NCBI GenBank assembly: GCA_036351435.1
Contig: JAZBPA010000358.1
Coordinates: forward strand, 1 to 25,779
Direction: 5' to 3'
DNA: 25,779 nucleotides
Origin: JAAUQA01 sp036351435
GTDB lineage: Bacteria; Pseudomonadota; Gammaproteobacteria; Competibacterales; Competibacteraceae
The notes beneath the pieces were generated by a model. The model did no database searches, was not told the origin of the DNA, and saw only the letters and a program-made list of their open reading frames with translations. Within the stretch, counting starts at the first letter, position 1. Each line of letters opens with the position of its first letter. The position numbers and the translations under genes were made by a program. This document shows positions 15,142-23,000 of the stretch, piece after piece.

Positions 15142-15156
15142 GCACCAGGACAGTGC
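15142..15156 (+). promoter_or_regulatory. Candidate NtrC-binding site upstream of ntrB
   Basis: GCAC-CAGGACA-GTGC again matches GCAC-N7-GTGC exactly. It lies between the glnA terminator and ntrB, as the NtrC site of glnLp does in E. coli, where NtrC represses its own operon. A TTGACG at 15167-15172 could be a -35 element for a local promoter, but I find no good -10. Confidence 0.6.
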
Positions 15157-15225
15157 ATACTAGGTGTTGACGATAGCCTAGCAAGCCTGTTTGGCAGCCG
15201 ATCAATCCTCCAAGCCAAGCGTCGA

Positions 15226-15237
15226 TAGTGCGCACTA
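15226..15237. repeat. Perfect 12-bp palindrome upstream of ntrB
   Basis: TAGTGCGCACTA is an exact palindrome about 80 bp before the ntrB start. It contains GTGC and GCAC arms in the opposite arrangement to the NtrC box, so it is either a distinct operator or chance. Confidence 0.35.
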
Positions 15238-15315
15238 AAAGGGCATTCCCACCCGGCAATCCTTATTTGGTCTATTTTTTGCAAATCCTGCTCACACGTA
15301 TTTGGAGAGAACTCT

Positions 15316-16380
15316 GTGCAAACCCCTGATCCCCGCCGCATCTTAGATAATTTGACCGTTGCGGTGATCGTACTAGATCGCAAACTGCGTTTGGTGTTCA
15401 TGAACCAAGCCGCAGAGATGTTATTCGCGATCAGCTTGCGGCAAGCGCGTGGCGTGGGTTTGCACAATTTGGCCACCGGTGCGGATGTCATAATTCACGG
15501 GATGCAGCGTTGCCTGGAAAGCGGTCATCCTTACACCGAACGCGAATTGCATTTGTTATTGTCCGGTGAGCGCCCGATTACTGTGGATTGCACCGTTTCG
15601 CCTATCGTAGAGCAGGACATGGCGGTTGAACTATTGGTGGAAATGCGTCAAGTGGATCAGCAGTTGCGTATCCACCGAGAAGAACATCTGCTGTCACAAC
15701 ACAGCGTTTCGCGGTTGTTGATCCGCAATTTAGCGCATGAGATCAAAAATCCGCTGGGTGGACTGAGGGGTGCCGCGCAATTGCTGGAACGGGAATTTCC
15801 CGATGATAGCTTGAAGGAATACACCCGCATCATCATTCATGAGGCGGATCGTCTGCGTAACTTGGTAGATCGTATGTTAGGGCCGACTCATCTGCCGGTA
15901 CGCGGCGAGGTGAATATTCACAAGATTCTTGAAAGAGTGCGTAGCCTAGTGCTTGCCGAGTGTGGTGATAGCGTGCAAATCGAACGTGATTACGACCCCA
16001 GCATTCCGCCCTTGACCGGTGATACCGACCAGTTGATCCAGGCTATCCTGAATATCGTGCGGAATGCTGTGCAAGCGCTGAATGCTGAGGGCGGTGTCAT
16101 CGTCCTCAGCACTCGCGTACAACGCCAATACACCATTGGCCACAAACGCTACAAGCTGGTCGCGCGGCTGGATATCGCCGATAACGGCCCCGGAATCCCG
16201 GAAGAAATTCGCGACAATATTTTCTACCCCATGATCACCGGCCGCATGGACGGCACCGGCTTGGGTCTGTCCATCGCGCAAGTGCTGGTCAATCAGCATG
16301 GCGGCCTAATCGAATGTTCCAGCCGTCCCGGTGAAACTATTTTTACTCTGTTGTTACCCTTGGAGATCAGCGATGGCTAG
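15316..16380 (+). CDS. ntrB: Nitrogen regulation sensor histidine kinase/phosphatase NtrB
   Basis: This 354-residue soluble kinase phosphorylates NtrC under nitrogen limitation and, with PII, dephosphorylates it when nitrogen is plentiful. An N-terminal PAS domain covers about residues 5-110. The dimerisation/phosphotransfer helix holds H141 in LAHEIKNPLGGLRGA. The ATPase domain has an N box (NIVRNAVQAL), a G1 box (DNGPGIPEEI) and a G2 box (GTGLGLSIAQVLV). There are no membrane segments, as expected for NtrB. It starts with GTG at 15316 behind the strong GGAGAGA at 15304-15310. Its last 8 bases overlap ntrC. An NtrC box upstream suggests autoregulation. The alternative symbol is glnL. Confidence 0.97.
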   Translation: MQTPDPRRILDNLTVAVIVLDRKLRLVFMNQAAEMLFAISLRQARGVGLHNLATGADVIIHGMQRCLESGHPYTERELHLLLSGERPITVDCTVSPIVEQDMAVELLVEMRQVDQQLRIHREEHLLSQHSVSRLLIRNLAHEIKNPLGGLRGAAQLLEREFPDDSLKEYTRIIIHEADRLRNLVDRMLGPTHLPVRGEVNIHKILERVRSLVLAECGDSVQIERDYDPSIPPLTGDTDQLIQAILNIVRNAVQALNAEGGVIVLSTRVQRQYTIGHKRYKLVARLDIADNGPGIPEEIRDNIFYPMITGRMDGTGLGLSIAQVLVNQHGGLIECSSRPGETIFTLLLPLEISDG

Positions 16381-17767
16381 GAAGGAACACATTTGGGTGA
16401 TCGACGATGATCACTCTATCCGTTGGGTGTTGGAAAAAGCCTTGCAACGCGAGAACATGACCGTAACGACTTTCGAGAGTGGCCACGGGGTACTGGAGGC
16501 GTTACACAAGGGCGAACCCGACGTGGTGGTTGCGGATATTCGGATGCCCGGTATTGATGGGCTGGAGTTATTGACCCGTATCCGCGCCGATTGCCCCGAA
16601 ATTCCTGTCATTATCATGACAGCACATTCCGATTTGGACAGCGCGGTTTCCGCCTATCAGGGCGGAGCATTCGAGTATTTGCCCAAACCTTTCGATGTGG
16701 ACGAAGCGGTGGCACTGGTACGCCGGGCCGGCGATTTGCGTCGGCAGCGTTCGGAGCGCATTGAGGTCACGGATCCCTTGCCGGAAATCATCGGCGAGGC
16801 GCCGTCCATGCAGGAAGTGTTTCGTGCTATTGGACGTCTATCCCGTTCCAATATCACGGTATTGATTAATGGCGAATCCGGCACCGGCAAAGAGCTGGTG
16901 GCTGGTGCTCTGCATCGGCATAGTCCGCGGTCCGGCAAGCCGTTTATCGCCCTTAACATGGCCGCCATTCCCAAAGATTTATTGGAATCGGAATTATTCG
17001 GTCACGAACGCGGTGCATTCACTGGAGCGCACACCGCCCGCCAAGGGCGCTTCGAGCAGGCCGACGGTGGCACTCTGTTCCTTGATGAAATCGGCGATAT
17101 GCCGCAAGAATTACAAACCCGTTTGTTGCGGGTGTTAGCTGAAGGCGAATTTTACCGAGTGGGTGGCCATACTCCGACGAGGGTCGATGTCCGAGTGATT
17201 GCTGCCACTCATCAAGACTTGGAGCAGCGGGTGCGGGATGGGTTGTTCCGCGAGGACCTGTTCCATCGTATCAATGTCATCCGTATCCACCTGCCGCCAC
17301 TACGCAAACGTCGTGAGGATATCGCCTTGCTGATGCGGCATTTCCTCAAGGTGGCAGCGGTTGAACTGGATGTGGAACCTAAAGCGCTACGGACTGACAC
17401 CGCCGCTTATCTCAGTAAATTAAACTGGCCCGGCAACGTTCGGCAGCTAGAGAATCTGTGTCGCTGGTTGACCGTCATGGCATCCGGGCGGGAAATACAT
17501 CTGGATGATTTGCCGCCCGATCTACGCGAGCAACCGGTCAGTCAGTCCACTGTCGGTGATTGGGAAGATGCCTTGCGCTTGTGGGCGATGCAGAGCCTAG
17601 CACGCGGTGATCATCAAATTTTGGATACGGCGTTACCGGCATTCGAACGTATTTTGATCAATGCTGCCCTGGAACAAACCGGTGGCCATCGCCAGGAGGC
17701 AGCCAAGCTGCTGGGTTGGGGGCGTAATACCTTGACCCGCAAGATCAAAGAACTGGAGATTCTTTAG
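16373..17767 (+). CDS. ntrC: Nitrogen regulation response regulator NtrC
   Basis: This sigma54-dependent activator has 464 residues from the ATG at 16373. An N-terminal receiver domain carries D55 (VVVADIRMPG), the phosphorylation site, with D11-D13 in the acidic pocket. The AAA+ domain has Walker A GESGTGKE and the sigma54-contacting GAFTGA loop, with GGTLFLDEIGD as Walker B. The C-terminal Fis-type helix-turn-helix reads HRQEAAKLLGWGRNTLTRKI. The frame opens earlier, at 16331, but 16373 gives the family start, has GGAG at 16362-16365 and overlaps ntrB by 8 bases, indicating translational coupling. It probably binds the two GCAC-N7-GTGC sites in this window. The alternative symbol is glnG. 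Confidence 0.97.
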   Translation: MARKEHIWVIDDDHSIRWVLEKALQRENMTVTTFESGHGVLEALHKGEPDVVVADIRMPGIDGLELLTRIRADCPEIPVIIMTAHSDLDSAVSAYQGGAFEYLPKPFDVDEAVALVRRAGDLRRQRSERIEVTDPLPEIIGEAPSMQEVFRAIGRLSRSNITVLINGESGTGKELVAGALHRHSPRSGKPFIALNMAAIPKDLLESELFGHERGAFTGAHTARQGRFEQADGGTLFLDEIGDMPQELQTRLLRVLAEGEFYRVGGHTPTRVDVRVIAATHQDLEQRVRDGLFREDLFHRINVIRIHLPPLRKRREDIALLMRHFLKVAAVELDVEPKALRTDTAAYLSKLNWPGNVRQLENLCRWLTVMASGREIHLDDLPPDLREQPVSQSTVGDWEDALRLWAMQSLARGDHQILDTALPAFERILINAALEQTGGHRQEAAKLLGWGRNTLTRKIKELEIL

Positions 17768-17795
17768 ATGGATGATTAACTACTTGCGGTTGCTC

Positions 17796-18482
17796 TTATT
17801 TCGTACCGTATCCTTTAGGAGTTTCGAGTAAGCGGAGTTGAGGATCGACATGGCCTTTGCGTCGTGCCACACCGTATTGTGAGTTCTCTTCCACATCTTC
17901 ATTGCCCCACTGGTTCCAACCTTGACGAGGGAATCGTGCAAAGATTTCCAGATACGGTCCGGGCGAACACGATTCGATGAGATCGTAAATCTCATCGGGT
18001 TTCCGGGAGTGTTCCCTTTTTTGGGTTGAGAGTAGATTGACTTGTCTTCTGCCGGGCGCCAGCGTTCTCATGCTGCCACGTACCCCAAATAGGATTAACT
18101 CCGTAACATTGCGAAAATAAAATCCAACTCCACGGCCATCCGGTCCGCCATCTTTGCGGATTTTGTACCAAACCAGATTTGATTTATAGGTAAAGCCCCA
18201 AGCCTCCATAACCCTGAGGCCTTCTTGCAATAGGGCGTTGGGAACCCAGAGGTATAAATGGGATTGTGCGGATGCCAGTTTGGAAATCGGTAGTTCCAAT
18301 ATCTCCTTGAGTTGCATCGTGGGATATCTGAGCAAGCGCCTGTGCTCAGGCGCCATTTTTCCAGTTCTATTCTGAAACTGCCAAGGTGGATCGGCCAGTA
18401 TAGTTGAGTACTGGCCGACCATTTTGGTCAATAGATCTTCCGCAGGATCCGGTTCTGCGATGGTGACAATTTTTCCCGTCAT
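17796..18482 (-). CDS. MT-A70 family DNA adenine N6-methyltransferase
   Basis: The 228-residue protein, from the ATG at 18482, carries the beta-group catalytic motif DPPW at residues 31-34 (TILADPPWQF). It also has typical MT-A70 segments: SHLYLWVPN, GFTYKSNLVWYK, TELILFGVRG and the SAM-site region FARFPRQGWNQWGNE. It should methylate adenine N6 in DNA using S-adenosylmethionine. A longer frame opens at 18548, but 18482 has GGAG six bases upstream and avoids overlap with the upstream gene. It lies 17 bp downstream of the broken BglII/BstYI-like endonuclease on the same strand, so it was the protective half of a type II restriction-modification system. All motifs look intact. The target site is unknown; GATC-containing sites would fit the endonuclease family. 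It converges on ntrC with only 28 bp between them. Confidence 0.9.
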   Translation of the reverse strand: MTGKIVTIAEPDPAEDLLTKMVGQYSTILADPPWQFQNRTGKMAPEHRRLLRYPTMQLKEILELPISKLASAQSHLYLWVPNALLQEGLRVMEAWGFTYKSNLVWYKIRKDGGPDGRGVGFYFRNVTELILFGVRGSMRTLAPGRRQVNLLSTQKREHSRKPDEIYDLIESCSPGPYLEIFARFPRQGWNQWGNEDVEENSQYGVARRKGHVDPQLRLLETPKGYGTK

Positions 18483-18499
18483 GGGGATCTCCGTAGCGT

Positions 18500-19226
18500 T
18501 TATACGATGACGACTTGCGGGGGAATTCCGATCAACAAAAGGGGGCAAGGATTTCCTACACTGCGTCGAACCCGATCCTCCAACTTACGCCAGTGGGTTG
18601 TTGCTTCGCCAAATTTGTCGGATACGAATACATGAGCCCAACCCGCTTCAAATGAACCTCGAGATTTGGCGGCACGTTGGATGAGATCCATTTGACGCCT
18701 AGTAGGGGAATAATATTGGGAGAGCGCTGCTGCTTGATTAATTTGGTGCTTACGCGCGAACTGCTCCACAAGCTCACGCAATGAATCCTGCAGTGATGAA
18801 CCGCGCGTGATGATCGCACCGATTGAGATTACACCGTCAGCATGCAAGCGCTTAAAGTTTTCAAGATCCCGATCATAAAAGGGATCCTTGTTGTTCCACT
18901 CAATCTCCAGCGCGAACGTACCGGTCGGAAATCGCTTGATATGGTCAATCTCATGTGAGGTGGATTCCTTTTCTACTCCGTCAATGATCTTCTTGATTTC
19001 GAAGATGTGTTTTTTCCAACCAAACCGATCCGAAAGTGAATGCCTTAAACGTTGAGTCAGTTCACCTTCTCCACCGCCACCCCACGAGTTCTACGACAGG
19101 AAGTTATACCTCAAGCAGAACTTCTTCAATCTCGGTAACAGCATCTGCCATATCGTATTTCAAGATAGCTTCTGCATGATGCAGAGCCATGACTTGAAAG
19201 CCTTTTTCCTTAAGTGTTTTGAACAT
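18500..19226 (-). pseudogene. Disrupted BglII/BstYI-like type II restriction endonuclease
   Basis: An ATG at 19226-19224 starts a 40-codon frame (MFKTLKEKGFQVMALHHAEA, later TEIEEVLLEV) that resembles the N-terminus of BglII (HADEIL, EIEETLL). It stops at TAA, 19106-19104. The same frame then reads LPVVELVG, but GGGG on the minus strand (19083-19080) shifts it. The next frame continues GGGEGELTQRLRHSL and stays open to TAA at 18502-18500. That part includes the acidic active-site region FALEIEWNNKDPFYDRDLEN, similar to the BstYI AIEVQFGKY segment, and ends NPCPLLLIGIP like the BstYI APLVLIGIAP. Losing one G and the stop would restore about 241 residues, close to BglII (223) and BstYI (203). 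The remaining C-terminal frame has no ATG, and its first usable codon is a TTG at 18847, after the catalytic region. Activity is therefore very unlikely. Family similarity is from memory. Confidence 0.82.
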
Positions 19227-19561
19227 GAATAATCCACGGGATGGGCAAATGTGCGCGATAGCACTTCCGTTGCATGATGTGATCGTTCAGAGGTGGCGTC
19301 GCCGCAAAGATGGTAGCAAAAGAAAGTACATGAGGTATAGGCTGAGCTTGCACAAAGTAATTCATGGACATGGTAGCTACTAAAGTGGACTCCAAATAGT
19401 GCGTAGTTCGAAGCGAAAAATCGCGACGAAATAGGCCCATTAATTCTAGCGAGAATCACGCAGCACACTGGATTGAAGCCAAAACAACTACTACAGTTCA
19501 AGCGCCGCGCTGGTGACTGTGGACTTTCAGCCGGCAATCAAAATCCATCAGGAGAATCACA
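19227..19561. other. Intergenic region between the restriction locus and the GFA gene
   Basis: This is about 335 bp between divergent genes. A 125-codon minus-strand frame crosses it (19160-19537), but its Cys/Ser/His-rich product resembles no family and its end overlaps the real endonuclease start in another frame, so I do not call it. No inverted repeats or insertion-sequence ends are evident. Confidence 0.4.
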
Positions 19562-20020
19562 ATGATTGAAATCCCATTTGAAGGCGGATGTCGCTGTCAA
19601 ACCATTCGATACCAGTGCTCTGCTGCGCCATTCGTCGCCTACACCTGTCATTGCCTTGAGTGTCAAAAAATCACCTCAAGCGCCTTTGCCACTTGTATCC
19701 ACGTTCCAGTCGAATCTTTTACGGTTATCACGGGTTCCCCGAGTGCAAATGAACGGATATCCGATGCTGGAAACCGATTGACGACCAGCTTTTGTGGGTC
19801 CTGTGGATCTGCGCTGGTTGTTGACAATAGCGCTCGCCCCCGCATGCGCACCGTCATGGTCGGCACGCTGGACCGTGCGCAAGATATTGAGGTGTCTGCG
19901 CATATTTGGACATCACGACGACTGCCATGGGTCATGCTGCCCGCGGATCATCGGATTTTCGAGAAAGGCGGTGACTGGCGACCGGATTATGCACATGACC
20001 CAACTCGACTTGAGGGCTAA
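19562..20020 (+). CDS. GFA family (CENP-V/GFA domain) zinc protein
   Basis: This 152-residue protein has the zinc-cysteine pattern of the glutathione-dependent formaldehyde-activating (GFA) domain: C10 and C12 (GGCRCQ), C29, C31 and C34 (TCHCLECQK), and C78 and C81 (SFCGSCGS). The family's founding member was proposed to help form S-hydroxymethylglutathione. Most paralogues have no proven reaction, so the enzymatic label is uncertain. The middle GSPSANERISDAGNRL and the C-terminal APWVMLP-like segment (here LPWVMLPAD) are common in the family. AGGAGA at 19550-19555 supports the ATG at 19562. It stands alone and ends 12 bp from the stop of the convergent giant membrane protein. Confidence 0.92.
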   Translation: MIEIPFEGGCRCQTIRYQCSAAPFVAYTCHCLECQKITSSAFATCIHVPVESFTVITGSPSANERISDAGNRLTTSFCGSCGSALVVDNSARPRMRTVMVGTLDRAQDIEVSAHIWTSRRLPWVMLPADHRIFEKGGDWRPDYAHDPTRLEG

Positions 20021-20031
20021 ATTGGCCTTCA

Positions 20032-23000
20032 TTACTCCCAATCGGCTAAATCTGCCCGCATGATGCGCAATCGTTGCATAATCGCTTCACGCTTGATATT
20101 GAAACCAACCATGCCGACCGTAATCGCAACGCCCAGACCGATTAAAATTAATGCCCGCGACAAACCCTGTTCGGGGTAGTAACGTAGCAATTGACCGGTC
20201 ACGTTTAGTACCAAAAATGCCACCCCAGCATACAGAAACGCCCGAATCCGCAACGCGATACCCAGGGCGATGCCGAGTAAATTCAGAACCAGCGCCAGCA
20301 CGAACACCATCAGTCCGGTATGTGCTTGGAACACATCCGCTAGCACGCTGGCATATAAGACGCTCATCGCGGCCAAACGCGCCCCGTTTAACACCGCAGG
20401 CCGCAATTCCTGCCGATGCCAATGCAACAAGGCCAACACTGTCACAGAGGCGGGAATCACGTAAAACTGCCACAACCCCGAATCCTTCGCCCAGTGCGGC
20501 ACCCACAGGTAAATCCCGGCGTTCAGGGCGAGAACCCCGAGATAGATAGGCAATGGACGATGCAAGGTACTGCTCAGCGCTATGTAAAGGACGGCGATCG
20601 CCACTAAAATCCCACTGATCGAAACCCGTTCGTCAGCGCCTGTGGTGAGTACGCCCGTCCAATCACCCTGCCAGACGGTTTGCAGGGGCGGCAATATGAA
20701 CAAAGCCAACAGCGGAATAACTAAAGCAACTCGGTACAGCGGTACCGAACCGGTGAGCCGTTGCAGCATGAAAACGCCATAGCCCACTGCGATCAACACG
20801 CCGCTTTCCAGCACCGTAAAAGGTGTCACACCCAGAGTGACCAAGCGCACATAACCCGCTAACGCCAATCCCAGCAATGCACTGGCATAAACCCACTCGG
20901 CGCGGTTGGCTTGCTGCCAAGCCAGCCTCACTGTCATGGCTAACAACAACACCCAACCGGCGACAGCCGCACCGGCATCCGCAAGCGAACCAAACAGCCA
21001 CGGTAATGAAGCCGTCGAATGCAATACCAAATGCCCATAAATTTGCAATGCGTGGGCCGCAAGCATCAGCAAAGGCAAAATGAGTAAAGCCGAGACGGCT
21101 TCCGAGAAGACTTGCTGAAGTTGCTCTACCCGCGATTGTAGAACCGAATGCGCCGCTTGCCGCGTCAACCAATGCTCAAAACGACCGCGAAGCAGTGTCA
21201 AGAACCAAACGACGACCATCGTCTGTACGGCATACCAAGGCAGTAATTGCGTCCAATCCGTCAACGGCATTAAAGCGGGCCATAGGGCGTAACCGCAAGC
21301 CAATAGCAATGCCAACGACAACGTCAGCCAACTGCGCTGTTCCCACCACCAACCTTGCGCGGCTGTTACCATCGCCAAAATCCCCAATGTCGCCGTCCGT
21401 TCTCCCCAACCGACTTCAGGTAAAGTCAGCAATAGCACACCAGTCAACAACGGCAGGATGAACAGCCAATTGTTCAGCGCACGGGTAAGGGCTTCTTGCT
21501 CCGTCAGGCGGTAGCGCCAGATCAACAGTAAAGCTCCACTCCACAGGGCACTCACCGGCGGCAGCAACGCTGCAGATCCTATGAGAGCTACACTGGCCAC
21601 CAGAAAAGCATAGAGTCCCAGGACGAATGCCTGCGCCTGAAACCAACTCGGCTGCACCCACAGCGCATGGCCGAATGACGCGATCAGGACCGCTGCCCCC
21701 CAAAGCGGGACCGGAAAAGAGGTCGCCGAACTTAGATTGCCATAGGCCCATAACCCCTCCAGCATCAGCAGTTGCGCCAGCGGTATCAGCAATAAAGCGA
21801 AGGGCAACCAAGCTAACGGGATTTCCAGGTCATCCCGTTGCCACGCCAACCGGGCGGCGATGGCCGAACCATAACGTCGCCAAAACGGCACAGCCAGAAA
21901 CAGCAGATTTATCCAGATCAGCGTCGTTAGTTGCCAAACCATTGCGTACAACGCTTCCGCTTCTCCCGTCATAAGCACTGACCAAGGCTCGCCAACGGTC
22001 AGACCGGCGACCGCTAGAGCAACAACCGCTAACCAGGGGAATGCGATCAACGCGCTATTGCGAATCATCAATAACAGATACAGCGTCAACCCCAGCATGA
22101 AAAAGACGGCGGTGGGTAACATCAAACCGGTGAGAGTACCGAATAGCACAACCAGTAAACCCAACCAGGGCCAAGGTGCTTCAGCCAGCGCCCAAATCGG
22201 CCAGCGCGCATTGAAGCGAGCAACTAACACGTTGCCGACCAGCCAAAACACATAGCCCCAAACAATAGCGATCAATAAACCGTAGGGGCTGATCGGACCG
22301 ACGCGTAAAGTTGCCAGACTGTAAAGCAAAGCCGTCAACAGCGAGGCTACACCGATGCTACGCCAAAAAGGAGCTGCATCCAGCGGCTTCAATAGCGGCA
22401 ACAAACCCAGGCTGAGCACCGCCAATAAGCCAGGTAAGCGTGAATCGCCTTGCAGGAAACTCAACACAGCCGCCATTAATGCAATGCCATAGGCCAGTCC
22501 CGCGACCACGTATAAGGCTTGGCGAATCGCAGCCCAGCGATTGTCGCGATAATCCAAATAATTAGCCAACGCCGCTTCAGTACAGGCCAATACCGCTAAT
22601 ATCAAGCCGCTGTAAGCCGGCCAGGGCATAAAAAGCCAACCGCTCATTAGTCCGTAAACAGCCCAGGTAACGAGGAAAACGCCCAGCACACTCCAATACA
22701 AGCGACCAAATGTCGCTAATAACAGTGCAACACCCGCAGTCAACAGCGTCAGACTGTCAGTCCAGCTAACAGGCACGAAACCGAGCAATGGGTACATCAA
22801 GAACGGCACATCAACTACAGCCAGTAGAGCCAACACCACAGAAACTGTCCGCAATGGTTGACAGTAGAGGTTGAAACGCCCGGCAATTAACGCTGGTCGT
22901 TGCTCCAACATCAGTGCGATGCCGACCATAACCAAACTCAATAACGCATTGGCGGATGCTTGCCCGATCCCCACCCAGATTGGAGTATCTCTCCAGAAAT

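Noticed and set aside
16331..16372. Upstream extension of ntrC
   Set aside because: The extra 14 residues do not fit the receiver-domain start, while the ATG at 16373 has a good ribosome-binding site and the usual overlap with ntrB.
18500..18847. 115-residue frame as a complete small gene
   Set aside because: It begins at a TTG inside an open frame that extends upstream to 19090 and carries the endonuclease active-site region. It is the C-terminal part of the broken endonuclease.
19083..19106. Programmed frameshift or stop readthrough to make the endonuclease
   Set aside because: Two separate recoding events within about 20 bases would be needed and I see no recoding signal for either. Decay is simpler.
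19160..19537. 125-residue minus-strand frame between the restriction locus and the GFA gene
   Set aside because: Its product is a Cys/Ser/His-rich string without family resemblance, and its end overlaps the endonuclease N-terminus in a different frame that matches BglII.
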